64,000 bases of DNA from Solimicrobium silvestre (GTDB taxonomy: Bacteria; Pseudomonadota; Gammaproteobacteria; Burkholderiales; Burkholderiaceae_D). The DNA lies in contig NZ_PUGF01000023.1 in the NCBI RefSeq assembly GCF_002976435.1, positions 1 to 64,000 of the forward strand. The letters run 5' to 3'. The notes below the pieces were generated by a model. It was not told the DNA's origin, did not search any database, and saw nothing but the letters and a program-made list of their open reading frames with translations. The position numbers and the translations under genes were made by a program. Positions 1 through 7,302 of this stretch are shown here, piece after piece (the first letter of the stretch is position 1; the number at the start of each line of letters is the position of its first letter).

Positions 1-87
1 GGAAATCCGCAAAAAGCGCCTATTTTGCGCCTCGACGTTCAAATCGAGACCAAACAAATTCGTCGTTTTATGCAAGTAAATCATTAA
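1..87 (+). CDS. C-terminal end of an ORF cut by the left edge
   Basis: Reading frame 1 is open from the first base to a TAA at 85-87 and encodes 28 residues ending in QIRRFMQVNH. The composition, with alternating hydrophobic and charged residues, is compatible with the tail of a real protein, but there is too little to assign a family. It could equally be a chance open frame. Confidence 0.3.
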   Translation, partial: GNPQKAPILRLDVQIETKQIRRFMQVNH

Positions 88-127
88 CTTACAAGCTCCT
101 GGCGTGAGAACGTTGGGACACTACTGA

Positions 128-355
128 TTGGATATGAATTTACCTGATTTGAATGGTTATGAAGTATTCCGCATATTGCATGAAGACCCAACAACCTCCC
201 ATATACCAATCATGGCATTGTCATCTAATGCATTCATCCATGATATTCAAAAAGGTTTCAATATCGGATTTTTCCGATATTTAACCAAACCCTTTGAAAT
301 CAATGTACTTATGGATGCAATTGATACCGGTATTTCTATGTCCCATATTCAATGA
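128..355 (+). pseudogene. response-regulator receiver domain fragment (C-terminal half)
   Basis: The 75 codons match the second half of a CheY-like receiver domain: the phospho-acceptor strand (LDMNLPD), the switch strand (IPIMALSSNA) and the conserved Lys of the TKP motif. The N-terminal half is missing and a TGA sits directly before the TTG at 128, so this cannot fold as a complete receiver. The closest relative in the window is the receiver at the end of the hybrid kinase at 51918-53774: HIPIMALSSNA here corresponds to HIPVIALSANA there, and FFRYLTKP to FFQYMTKP. I read it as the remnant of a second copy of that kinase. A short translated product cannot be excluded. Confidence 0.6.
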
Positions 356-526
356 AGCATTACTGAACAAATTTAAAATTACCGTCTAAATTTATATACC
401 GCAGAAAATCGTAATTCACATTATTCAGTTTATCTCTATTGTTTTATGACGGCCGGCTTCAGATATTATCAGTGCAAATTCTCAATAAACAACCGAATGC
501 CCCCAAAACCAGCCGAGTTTACCTGA

Positions 527-730
527 CTACTTTATTGAAGATGCGCAAGCATTATCTGAACTCTTCTTTGCCTTATCACTACAATCCATAGCACTCTTTG
601 CGCTACCCTTGGCATCATCCAGCTTATTGTGATGATGACTTTCGGATGCTTTTTGATGATGTTTAGCTGCCTCTTCGTGATCAACTGCTGCCTGCATATG
701 GAGATCGCTCGGGTTATTGGTATTTGACAT
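527..730 (-). CDS. small hydrophilic stress-associated protein (67 aa), copy 1
   Basis: This small protein is rich in His, Lys, Ala and Ser and has no signal peptide or membrane segment. It is a clear paralogue of the 67-aa protein at 50457-50660; both begin MSNTNN, share AAKHHQKASE near the middle and end in a Cys-Ala-Ser-Ser tail. The promoter and 5' leader are also shared between the two copies and with the PRC-barrel gene at 886-1338. The leader carries a stem-loop at 779-807 and the palindromic operator at 843-856. The start is fixed by the conserved N-terminus and a preceding TTAGGAATAAATACT ribosome-binding region. I do not recognise a biochemical function; the context is general stress. 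Confidence 0.75.
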   Translation of the reverse strand: MSNTNNPSDLHMQAAVDHEEAAKHHQKASESHHHNKLDDAKGSAKSAMDCSDKAKKSSDNACASSIK

Positions 731-778
731 AGTATTTATTCCTAATTAATAAAATATTGAAGGTTAAAAACCGAAACG

Positions 779-807
779 CATGCCGCAAAATTAGTTTGCA
801 CGACATG
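779..807 (-). promoter_or_regulatory. 5'-terminal stem-loop leader, copy 1
   Basis: In the minus-strand transcript the arms are CATGTCG and CGGCATG, 15 nt apart. The hairpin begins within a base or two of the transcription start predicted from the -10 at 815-820. Two homologous leaders lie at 1387-1415 and 50709-50737, all with arms spanning 29 nt. It could be a cis-acting RNA element or a stabilising 5' structure. Confidence 0.55.
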
Positions 808-814
808 TCCATTC

Positions 815-856
815 ACAATATATCTTTGAGGTTAATTAAACAGTTCGCTAACGAAC
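815..856 (-). promoter_or_regulatory. palindromic operator plus -10, promoter of the 67-aa gene copy 1
   Basis: The palindrome at 843-856 reads GTTCGTTAGCGAAC on the minus strand. After exactly 22 bp comes TATTGT (815-820) as the -10; a weak -35, TGTTTA, abuts the palindrome. This is the reference layout for the regulon described in the findings. Confidence 0.65.
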
Positions 857-885
857 ATATCTATTCCTAATAATATAAATGGAAG

Positions 886-1338
886 CTATTCGTAAGTTCG
901 CTGAAAGTAATAGCCTTGAATACTGTCAACCCAAATATGATCTGCCATATTCGGCCAATGATTCGAATCAAATCCCGGCGCATTTTCAAATCGTTCTTTA
1001 CTAATATTAAGGATAAATTGATGATTTTCCGGATCAAGTTTCATTGAATTCCACGGAACTGCGAATAGTTTTTCTCCCATAGTTAACACGCCGCCGTGCG
1101 CCAGAACTGCATAAGCTATGCTGCCGGAATGCATGTTCAACATAATTTCCTTGATATCACCCAAATGCTCATCTTGGGCGTTGCTAACTTTATTCCCGAT
1201 CAGTGTTTTCGCGCCCATTAAAGGTGGAATTGGTTCATTTTGATTAATGGCAATTGGGTCATTTTGATTTATGGCAATCGTTTCATTTTCGAGCGCATCT
1301 AGCATTTGTGGGCTGCTATCGCTATTGGTATTTAACAT
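886..1338 (-). CDS. PRC-barrel domain protein
   Basis: This 150-aa protein has a PRC-barrel fold signature from about residue 40 to 115 (GAKTLIGNKVSNAQDEHLGDI, then AVLAHGGVLTMGEKLFAVPW). PRC-barrels occur in RNA-processing and photosynthetic proteins and in many small stress proteins of Burkholderiales; the ligand is usually unknown. The N-terminal 40 residues contain an in-frame tandem repeat, IAINQNDPI then IAINQNEPI, encoded by a 24-bp DNA repeat at about 1234-1280. There is no signal peptide. It is transcribed from its own copy of the palindrome/leader promoter shared with the 67-aa gene just downstream. The start follows a TTAAGGATTAAATATC ribosome-binding region. Confidence 0.8.
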   Translation of the reverse strand: MLNTNSDSSPQMLDALENETIAINQNDPIAINQNEPIPPLMGAKTLIGNKVSNAQDEHLGDIKEIMLNMHSGSIAYAVLAHGGVLTMGEKLFAVPWNSMKLDPENHQFILNISKERFENAPGFDSNHWPNMADHIWVDSIQGYYFQRTYE

Positions 1339-1386
1339 GATATTTAATCCTTAATAATAAATATTGCTGATTTAAGATCTGAAGTC

Positions 1387-1415
1387 CATACCGTAAAATT
1401 AATGATCACGACATG
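1387..1415 (-). promoter_or_regulatory. 5'-terminal stem-loop leader, copy 2
   Basis: On the minus strand CCATGTCG can pair with CGGTATGG, using two G-U wobbles. The outer pair is C-G here and G-C in the copy near 50709, which is a compensating change. The position at the predicted transcript start is the same as in copies 1 and 3. Confidence 0.55.
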
Positions 1416-1422
1416 GCAATTC

Positions 1423-1464
1423 ACAATAAATTATTCAATTAAGTTAAACAGTTCGTTAGCGAAC
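1423..1464 (-). promoter_or_regulatory. palindromic operator plus -10, promoter of the PRC-barrel gene
   Basis: The palindrome at 1451-1464 reads GTTCGCTAACGAAC on the minus strand, followed after 22 bp by TATTGT (1423-1428), with TGTTTA directly after the palindrome as a weak -35. Confidence 0.65.
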
Positions 1465-1546
1465 ATATTACAAAAAATTATAGTTGAACTGAAATCAAGC
1501 ACTTCATTTTCCAACTTTAGATTCAATGCTTAATTTATATTTTATA

Positions 1547-1580
1547 AAAAACCGTTACTTCATATAAAGTAACGGTTTTT
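1547..1580. terminator. strong bidirectional terminator hairpin
   Basis: A 14-bp perfect stem (1547-1560 with 1567-1580) and 6-nt loop ends in T-runs on both strands. On the minus strand it would stop transcripts leaving the ferritin-like gene before they reach the PRC-barrel promoter. Confidence 0.8.
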
Positions 1581-1624
1581 GAATACAAAAAATAATTGCA
1601 TCTGGTTGGGCTTAAGGAGGATGT

Positions 1625-1651
1625 AAAAAGTTTAGCGTGGCTAACGTTTTT
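1625..1651 (-). terminator. second terminator-like hairpin after the ferritin-like gene
   Basis: AAAAAGTTTAGC and GCTAACGTTTTT form an imperfect stem with a 3-nt loop and flanking A/T runs. It lies about 100 bp after the ferritin-like stop codon and upstream of the stronger hairpin at 1547-1580. The rest of 1465-1748 shows no gene. Confidence 0.5.
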
Positions 1652-1748
1652 ACTAAAATACTTTAAAAAATAGCGATTAAATTTACAAAAAATTTTATGT
1701 GCAAGTTACATCATGTGGATTAATAACACGGTAGTCCAGCATACGCAG

Positions 1749-2285
1749 CTAAGCCATCAAATCACGCATATCGTCAGCATGTTCTTCTTCCTTCGCCATG
1801 ATGCCAACTAACATATGACTGGTTGTCGGATCTTTTTCACCAATTTGTTCAATCATCTGCCGATATGCTTCAATAGCAACCCGTTCAGCAATCAAATTTG
1901 CTTTAATCATGTCTTTTATCGACGCAGAATCATCGTACTCTGCGTGACTACGATTAACGAGAGTGGCAGGGTTAAAATCTGGCTTACCGTTTAATTGCAC
2001 AATTCGCTCAGCTAAAAGATTCGCATGACCCTGTTCTTCCATCGCATGCTGCAAAAACTCCGCTTTAATTGGACCATTTTGTAAACCAATCGCCGTATAG
2101 TAGTGGCGTTTATAGCGCAAAACACAGACTAGTTCCGTTGCCAATGCATTGTTCAGCATCGCAATAATTTTCTTTCGATCTGCCTGATAACCAACGGTGA
2201 CGGCACCGTCATCCAGATGTTTAGCCGCTGATCGAATAGCATCTATATCAATGCTCTTTTTTAATTCATTTTTAGCTTTTATCAT
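1749..2285 (-). CDS. ferritin-like diiron protein
   Basis: This 178-aa four-helix ferritin-like protein carries a diiron ligand pattern: Glu51, an ExxH pair at Glu84/His87, Glu134 (or Glu139) and a second ExxH pair at Glu166/His169. It resembles bacterioferritin-like and Dps-like proteins that oxidise and store ferrous iron or protect against peroxide. It lacks the bacterioferritin haem-binding context that I could verify, so the exact subfamily is open. It is a cytoplasmic protein without signal peptide. It sits among stress genes but I find no clear copy of the regional palindrome upstream; the gap to the next gene (2286-2421) is AT-rich. Confidence 0.8.
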   Translation of the reverse strand: MIKAKNELKKSIDIDAIRSAAKHLDDGAVTVGYQADRKKIIAMLNNALATELVCVLRYKRHYYTAIGLQNGPIKAEFLQHAMEEQGHANLLAERIVQLNGKPDFNPATLVNRSHAEYDDSASIKDMIKANLIAERVAIEAYRQMIEQIGEKDPTTSHMLVGIMAKEEEHADDMRDLMA

Positions 2286-2421
2286 GATTTAGTCCCTGTC
2301 AAATAATGAAATATGACTTAAAAAATTTAAATTCAGAATCTATACTTTTAATATTAGATGCTCCCTTTTATAAATTACTTACCTTAAAAAGGAGCACCGA
2401 TAGCACTATGATCACCCAAAT

Positions 2422-2970
2422 TTATTTCCCGTATTTTGTTTGTGCTGAAGCGATGCAAGCAGCTTTTGATGGGCCTGCGAAACCATCGCATTTTTCGATT
2501 TCCACTTGGTAATCGGCATCATTTGTTGATTGAGCAGCCTCGCCGCGTGCATTAGTTACTTTATTAGTTGCTTTTGCATTGGCTATCGACGTTACATTGG
2601 TTGCTTTTGCTTGCTTCATGCAAACGTCTTTATCATTTCCGACCTTCGTATTACATTTTTCTTTATCAACTGCATATTGGGCATCGGCGACATCCGATAT
2701 TGCAGTGGCGCGCGCCTTTGGCGTATTTTCATAATCGGCATTTGCTTGAGCTTTGAGCGTAGTGCGAGCCAGAACAGCCTCTTCGATACAAACATCTTTG
2801 GCATTACTTGCTAAGGAATTACATTTGTTTGTATTGATTTTGTACTCAGCGTCCGCATGTTCCAGGGCGCTTTTGTAGGTTAATTTCGCTTCGGCAGTTG
2901 CTGCAAAAGCGTTTGTATAAGCGCTTATGCTAACAATTGTTATCAATAATCCTGACAGTAATTTATTCAT
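2422..2970 (-). CDS. secreted Cys-pair repeat protein (three repeats)
   Basis: A 182-aa protein with an N-terminal signal peptide (cleavage probably after AFAA, about residue 24). The mature part holds three degenerate repeats of about 45-55 residues, each with the pattern KC-x8-10-C followed by an Ala-rich helix: NKCNSLASNAKDVC, EKCNTKVGNDKDVC and EKCDGFAGPSKAAC. Each repeat probably forms a helical hairpin closed by one disulfide in the periplasm. Related single-repeat protein: 57455-57778. Similar proteins of unknown function are common in Burkholderiales. The gene has its own palindrome promoter (3017-3058), divergent from the 63-aa gene. Confidence 0.75.
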   Translation of the reverse strand: MNKLLSGLLITIVSISAYTNAFAATAEAKLTYKSALEHADAEYKINTNKCNSLASNAKDVCIEEAVLARTTLKAQANADYENTPKARATAISDVADAQYAVDKEKCNTKVGNDKDVCMKQAKATNVTSIANAKATNKVTNARGEAAQSTNDADYQVEIEKCDGFAGPSKAACIASAQTKYGK

Positions 2971-3016
2971 AATTTTTCCTAAGTTGATGTGATTTGGATT
3001 TGTTTGTAGCGTTTAC

Positions 3017-3058
3017 ACGATAGATCGTGCAATTCACATCGTCAGTACGCTAGGGCAC
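3017..3058 (-). promoter_or_regulatory. palindromic operator plus -10, promoter of the Cys-pair repeat gene
   Basis: The operator at 3045-3058 (GTGCCCTAGCGTAC on the minus strand) has one mismatch to the regional consensus. TATCGT follows after 22 bp. The -10 overlaps a second perfect inverted repeat, CACGAT-AG-ATCGTG at 3016-3029, which could be a separate operator or RNA hairpin. Confidence 0.55.
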
Positions 3059-3086
3059 ATAATGGGATGATATTCAATGAAACTAA

Positions 3087-3128
3087 GCGTGCTAGCGCAC
3101 AGATTGAAACAATTTTCATACATACACT
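3087..3128 (+). promoter_or_regulatory. variant operator plus -10, promoter of the 63-aa gene
   Basis: GCGTGCTAGCGCAC at 3087-3100 matches the palindrome except for two left-arm bases. TACACT begins 22 bp downstream (3123-3128). The same left-arm variant, GCGTG, occurs at 56947. Confidence 0.5.
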
Positions 3129-3220
3129 CATCGGTATTCAATACTGAAAATTCCGTTATTACTATTACACCCAGTAACACGCGGCAAAATCTATCACCAA
3201 TTTAATAGAACGGAACTGTC

Positions 3221-3412
3221 ATGCCTCTCGCCAAAGGATCCAATAAAGCAGTGGTCAGCAATAATATTAAAATGTTGGTCGATGAATGGAAAGAATCAGG
3301 ATCAATTGGCAATAGCCATCCAAAAACTAAAAGAAAAGCAGTTAAGCAGGCTGTCGCTATCGCATTGACTAAGGCAGGAAAAAGTAACAAGGAACGAGCA
3401 CTAAAAAAATAG
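3221..3412 (+). CDS. small basic protein of the GSnxxVSxNI...QAVAIAL type (63 aa)
   Basis: This Lys-rich protein begins MPLAKGSNKAVVSNNIKMLV and has KQAVAIALTKAGK near the C-terminus, a pattern I know from short conserved proteins of proteobacteria with no assigned function. It has no signal peptide or membrane segment; the basic composition suggests nucleic-acid binding but that is inference. It is divergent from the Cys-pair gene with paired operators between them. A short hairpin (CCGAAATTTTCGG, about 3418-3430) follows the stop codon but lacks a clear T-run. Confidence 0.65.
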   Translation: MPLAKGSNKAVVSNNIKMLVDEWKESGSIGNSHPKTKRKAVKQAVAIALTKAGKSNKERALKK

Positions 3413-3552
3413 TAGCACCGAAATTTTCGGGACCGTTGACGATTTTTATTAAATTTGCCAAGAACATCATATTGCAAGGATTTTTATAGGGGACATAGAA
3501 TGAACCATAAAAAAATTTCACGTTTCCGTCGTATCCATTCGAGAATATTCTT

Positions 3553-4152
3553 ATGAAAAATTTCCCAATTGTTTGCGTGGGCGGCTCAGCCGGAGGCTTA
3601 AACGCGTACATTCGATTATTGAAAAATTTGCCGGTTAATATGGGTGTGGCTATCGTTATCGTGAATCACATCACAATCTTCCCAACCCAACTTCATGAAA
3701 TTCTTCCTAATTACACAGGTATGCCGGTTAAACTCATCACAGAAAGTTTATTAGTCGAACCCGATCATGTGTACATCATTCCTGAAAATCGAGATTTACA
3801 CGTTCAAAATGGCGAATTCCAGTTAAAACCTATATCAAAGCCTCGTGGCTGGCCGGATGTCATTACGGTTTTTTTGCGCTCGCTAGTCCGCTACTGGGAT
3901 GGCAAATTAATTGCTGTGATTGTTTCTGGATATGATGGCGATGGCGCTGCAGCGTTGTGCGACATTCAACAGGTTGGAGGTATTACCATCGCACAAAAAC
4001 TGGATACAGCCAGCCACCCTGACATGCCGGAAAGCGCCATTGAAAGTGGATGCATCGATTTTATTTTATCGCCAGAAGATATCGCTGAAAAGTTGATATC
4101 CATAGCACGTAATCAAGAAAAAAATGACGTCGAATTTACAGACGTAAACTAA
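3553..4152 (+). CDS. stand-alone CheB-type methylesterase domain protein
   Basis: All 199 residues are a CheB catalytic domain. The Ser-His-Asp triad is visible: Ser12 in GGSAGG, His39 in IVNHIT and Asp128 or Asp130 in SGYDGDGAA. CheB enzymes remove methyl groups from chemoreceptor glutamates, but there is no receiver domain, no chemotaxis operon and no receptor nearby. The CheB part of the CheB-CheR-PAS protein at 53771-56809 is a paralogue in a comparable stress-gene neighbourhood, so signalling outside flagellar chemotaxis is likely. The start at 3553 places the nucleophile loop at the usual distance from the N-terminus; no strong ribosome-binding site is seen. Confidence 0.8.
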   Translation: MKNFPIVCVGGSAGGLNAYIRLLKNLPVNMGVAIVIVNHITIFPTQLHEILPNYTGMPVKLITESLLVEPDHVYIIPENRDLHVQNGEFQLKPISKPRGWPDVITVFLRSLVRYWDGKLIAVIVSGYDGDGAAALCDIQQVGGITIAQKLDTASHPDMPESAIESGCIDFILSPEDIAEKLISIARNQEKNDVEFTDVN

Positions 4153-4172
4153 TTTCATCTTTACCTCCTTAA

Positions 4173-4201
4173 CTTCCGCCTAGGCGGGAGTCGTGTTTTT
4201 T
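4173..4201 (+). terminator. terminator after the CheB-like gene
   Basis: CTTCCGCC pairs with GGCGGGAG (4173-4190) around a minimal loop, followed by a T-run to 4201. It lies between convergent genes. Confidence 0.7.
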
Positions 4202-4203
4202 GA

Positions 4204-5442
4204 CTATCCAATCATATTCGTTCCTGTCCGCAGTTCAGCACGACCGTAGAGGTGACGGCTTGGCAATGGCAAGGTTGATGGATTACGCCCCGCTTTTACG
4301 CACACCACTTGGTACAAAGAAATCCAATCCTGATTGAATGCGTAGGCACAACCGGCTAAGTAGACTCGCCATATACGATATCGCCGATCACCCGAAAGAC
4401 GTTTTATTTCTTCCGAATTGGCTTCGAACTGATCGCCCCAAAGCTCACAAGTCTTCGCGTAATGGCGCCGTAAATTTTCAATGTCAATCGCTTCTAACCC
4501 ACCCTCTTGCATGGTTTTCAAAGCAAGACCGATATGTGGTAATTCGCCATGAGGAAACACATATTTCTCGATAAATTCACCATTACCATAGGGTGTTTCA
4601 CCACTATCGGCGTCGGTGGATGTGATCCCATGATTCATCACTATCCCATCCACCGCCAACAATGAATTAATTTTTGAGAAATAGCTCGGAAGATTTCGTA
4701 TTCCAACATGCTCAAACATGCCAACACTGGTTATTCGATCAAAAGTACCATCAACGTCACGATAATCTTGCAAACGAATTTCGATCAAATCACATAGCCC
4801 TAATTTAATAACGAGCGCCTTTGCATAATCAGCCTGATTTTCGGAAAGCGTAATACCAACACATCGCGCGCCATAATGTTTTGCCGCGTGTATGACTAAC
4901 GCCCCCCAGCCACAACCAATATCGAGCAAAGTATCCCCGGGCCGTAATTGAATTTTTTGCAAAATCAAATCCATCTTTTTTATCTGGGCAGAAATGAGAT
5001 CTTCATCGCCATTTTCAAAATAGGCGCAGGAATAAACCATATTTTCATCAAGCCATAATTTGTAGAATTCATCGGAAACGTCGTAATGATATTGAATTGC
5101 TTGCCTATCTTTTTCCTTGCTACGCTGAATTTTTCTGGCTATACGAGAAAACTTTCCTTCCAACTTCAGCGTTCCTGATGCTAATGCATTACCGATCGAA
5201 ATGATCGCGCTCGGCGTGCCTTCGACATCTATTTTCCCATCAACATAAGCTGCACCAAGGTTGGATAGCGACGGAGTAAATAGACAAGATAGGGCTGATA
5301 CATGCGGCACTCGTACGATAACTTGTGGCTCTGTATGGCTCAGACTCAATTGTTGTCCATTCCACAGATCCACTCGCAATGGTAATGCCAACTGATCACG
5401 AATATTTGCAGCCCATTGTTCCAGTTTTTTTTCCCAAAACAT
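4204..5442 (-). CDS. cfa: cyclopropane-fatty-acyl-phospholipid synthase
   Basis: This enzyme methylates the double bond of unsaturated phospholipid acyl chains with S-adenosylmethionine to form cyclopropane rings. The SAM-binding glycine motif is clear (LLDIGCGWGALVIHAA), as are the family blocks YHYDVSDEFYKLWLDENMVYSCAYF, GITLSENQ and YVFPHGELP. An ATG at 5442 is preferred to the longer open frame because GGAG lies 7 bp upstream; this gives 412 aa, close to the family. It starts about 80 bp after the sodB stop and shares its direction, so SOD and CFA probably form one stress operon. Cyclopropanation fits a stationary-phase or acid/oxidative-stress role. Confidence 0.92.
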   Translation of the reverse strand: MFWEKKLEQWAANIRDQLALPLRVDLWNGQQLSLSHTEPQVIVRVPHVSALSCLFTPSLSNLGAAYVDGKIDVEGTPSAIISIGNALASGTLKLEGKFSRIARKIQRSKEKDRQAIQYHYDVSDEFYKLWLDENMVYSCAYFENGDEDLISAQIKKMDLILQKIQLRPGDTLLDIGCGWGALVIHAAKHYGARCVGITLSENQADYAKALVIKLGLCDLIEIRLQDYRDVDGTFDRITSVGMFEHVGIRNLPSYFSKINSLLAVDGIVMNHGITSTDADSGETPYGNGEFIEKYVFPHGELPHIGLALKTMQEGGLEAIDIENLRRHYAKTCELWGDQFEANSEEIKRLSGDRRYRIWRVYLAGCAYAFNQDWISLYQVVCVKAGRNPSTLPLPSRHLYGRAELRTGTNMIG

Positions 5443-5523
5443 AATTTTTCTCCAAGGCTGTATTAATTCATTTATTCGATATAGCACTATCTTGTTTCAC
5501 CGTTTAAAAAAGAATTACATTTT

Positions 5524-6102
5524 TTAAACAAAATTTTCCTCTGCAAAATCCCAGTTTGCCAATTCCCAGAATGCTTCAATATATTTAGGGCGCAGGTTGC
5601 GATAATCAATGTAATAAGCATGCTCCCATACATCGCAAGTCAGCAAAGGGATGTCACTGCCAGTCAGTGGCGTAGCAGCGTTTGAGGTGTTAACTATATC
5701 CAACGAACCGTCCGCTTTTTTGATTAGCCATGTCCAACCAGATCCAAAATTGCTGACACACGATTTAGTGAAGACCTCCTTGAATTTATCGAATGAGTTC
5801 CATTTTTCGTTAATTGCGTCAGCCAATATTCCAGAAGGTTTTAGATGGCTATCTGGCGATAAGCTATTCCAGTAAAAAGTATGGTTCCACACTTGTGCAG
5901 CATTATTGAACAAGCCATCCGACGCATTTTTAATGATCTCTTCAAGCGAAGCAGATTCAAATTCAGAACCTTCGAGCAATTTGTTTAAGTTGGTTATATA
6001 AGCCTGATGATGCTTGCTATAGTGATACTCCAGTGTTTCTTTGGAAATATGCGGCTCTAGTGCATCCATCGCATAGGGTAACGGCGGTAATGTATGTTTC
6101 AT
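5524..6102 (-). CDS. sodB: superoxide dismutase, Fe type
   Basis: This 192-aa protein has all four metal ligands at the E. coli SodB positions: His27 ([11 protein letters not shown]), His74 (VWNHTFYW), Asp157 and His161 ([13 protein letters not shown]). It converts superoxide to hydrogen peroxide and oxygen in the cytoplasm. Length and the [10 protein letters not shown] block favour the iron type. AAGGAT precedes the ATG. A degenerate copy of the regional operator with a good -10 lies upstream (6194-6235), and cfa follows in the same direction. Confidence 0.95.
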   Translation of the reverse strand: MKHTLPPLPYAMDALEPHISKETLEYHYSKHHQAYITNLNKLLEGSEFESASLEEIIKNASDGLFNNAAQVWNHTFYWNSLSPDSHLKPSGILADAINEKWNSFDKFKEVFTKSCVSNFGSGWTWLIKKADGSLDIVNTSNAATPLTGSDIPLLTCDVWEHAYYIDYRNLRPKYIEAFWELANWDFAEENFV

Positions 6103-6193
6103 CGAATATCCTTTTATCTTTCTAAGATTGAAGTGTGTATTTTTTCACTCAGTCAGCATAATGGCTCACCCAGATTTGCGAGAATCGTGAGCA

Positions 6194-6235
6194 ATTTTAG
6201 GAGTGACGAAGTTAACTCCTTGTACGGTCGCAATT
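6194..6235 (-). promoter_or_regulatory. degenerate operator plus -10 upstream of sodB
   Basis: Only the right half-site (CGTAC, minus strand) of the palindrome at 6222-6235 is well conserved. TAAAAT begins exactly 22 bp downstream (6194-6199), which keeps the regional geometry. Confidence 0.35.
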
Positions 6236-6260
6236 TGTCGATTGAAAGAATCGCGTAACA

Positions 6261-6270
6261 CCCCCCCCCC
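6261..6270. repeat. poly-C homopolymer tract
   Basis: Ten consecutive C residues lie in the intergenic region upstream of sodB, about 160 bp from its start. The stretch 6103-6665 otherwise holds two operator copies and no gene. Confidence 0.7.
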
Positions 6271-6451
6271 GACATTCATCGCAATGGGATATTGGTTCAA
6301 TGTCACCTCCGTTTAATTAATTGTGAAAGAGCCTTTCCATGAAAGCTGTGGATCAACAATGTAGTCAAGGAGTGGGGCCAAAATTACGTTATTAAGCTGG
6401 CCGCATTCACATTGAATGCTTGAAGCTTGGTCGATTAACGTAAGTCTATCT

Positions 6452-6495
6452 GTGCGGTATCGTACAAAAACACAAATTAAAAAGATGCCGAATAA
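6452..6495 (+). promoter_or_regulatory. palindromic operator upstream of the CsbD gene
   Basis: GTGCGGTATCGTAC (6452-6465) matches the consensus exactly, with TCT upstream. The downstream -10 is unclear: CCGAAT begins at the standard 22 bp, as a similar CGAAT does behind the operators at 15992 and 50834. Confidence 0.5.
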
Positions 6496-6665
6496 CTGAA
6501 ATAGTCAATTTTCATTTATTTGTGCCCGGCTTTGTTTGCTACCGAACAGAATCTAAAAAATGTGTACGTTATCTTCACTGCAAGAACACGAAGAATCCCT
6601 GCGTGATCGAGTATCTATTGCTGAAAATGGCAATATTTTATATTTATCGTCTAAAGAGGAAAATC

Positions 6666-6851
6666 ATGAATAAAGATCAAACAAATGGCGCAGCAAAAAA
6701 TATTGGTGGAAAAATCCAAGAACAAGCCGGTAAGCTTGTAGGGAGCCAGTCCCAGCAAGTTAAAGGGTTTAAACACCAGATTGACGGAAAAACTCAGGAA
6801 ATAGTGGGGGATTTAAAAGAGGCTTACAGGGCTTCGAAAATTAAAAAATAA
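6666..6851 (+). CDS. CsbD family stress protein
   Basis: This 61-aa protein has the CsbD pattern: NKDQTNGAAKNIGGKIQEQAGK then VKGFKHQIDGKTQEIVGDLKEA. Members are small, abundant, cytoplasmic proteins induced by general stress; no biochemical activity is established. The ATG at 6666 is chosen because AGAGGA lies just upstream and the family starts at this residue; the open frame extends further upstream but without similarity. An operator lies about 200 bp upstream. Confidence 0.85.
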   Translation: MNKDQTNGAAKNIGGKIQEQAGKLVGSQSQQVKGFKHQIDGKTQEIVGDLKEAYRASKIKK

Positions 6852-7302
6852 GTTGGGTACCTATCCATTTCGCGCATGCCGGTAAACGATTATGACTGGC
6901 TGCGCGTCATTTTTTTAATTCAAATGATTAACGATTTTAAGGCAAATAATGGATTTCACCTTTATTGATATTCCTCACCGCCGGAATATTGATTTTGATG
7001 AGTCCACGTTTATTCCGTTTTATTGTTGCTATTTATTTGGCATTAGTTATAGCCCGATCTACAACACCATTATTTCTATCAGTTTTGTTCGCTGGCGTAC
7101 ATACAACAATTTATACATAACTTATTGTTCGTCTGTAAAAACAGAACTAATACCATTACTTTATCAATTCAAGTCCATTTAACAAATCCATTTCTACGCG
7201 TTTTGGTTCGAAATGAGCCAATAAAAGCGATTGAAATCATTGCTGCCGATTAAATTAAGATTAATTTAAAAATAGCCAATTACATTAAGAGTCAAACAGA
7301 TT
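6852..7302. other. intergenic region without a supported gene
   Basis: The stretch is AT-rich. A 77-codon frame at 6949-7182 has an AAGG seven bases before its ATG but its product is aromatic-rich and looks like no family. I see no operator palindrome and no clear terminator. Confidence 0.5.

Noticed and set aside
2306-2512. 68-codon plus-strand frame over the end of the Cys-pair gene
   Set aside because: It overlaps the 3' end of a well supported gene on the other strand and has no independent support.
6949-7182. 77-codon plus-strand frame with an AAGG upstream
   Set aside because: The product is rich in aromatic residues and isoleucine without helix or signal pattern and resembles no family; AT-rich sequence explains the open frame.
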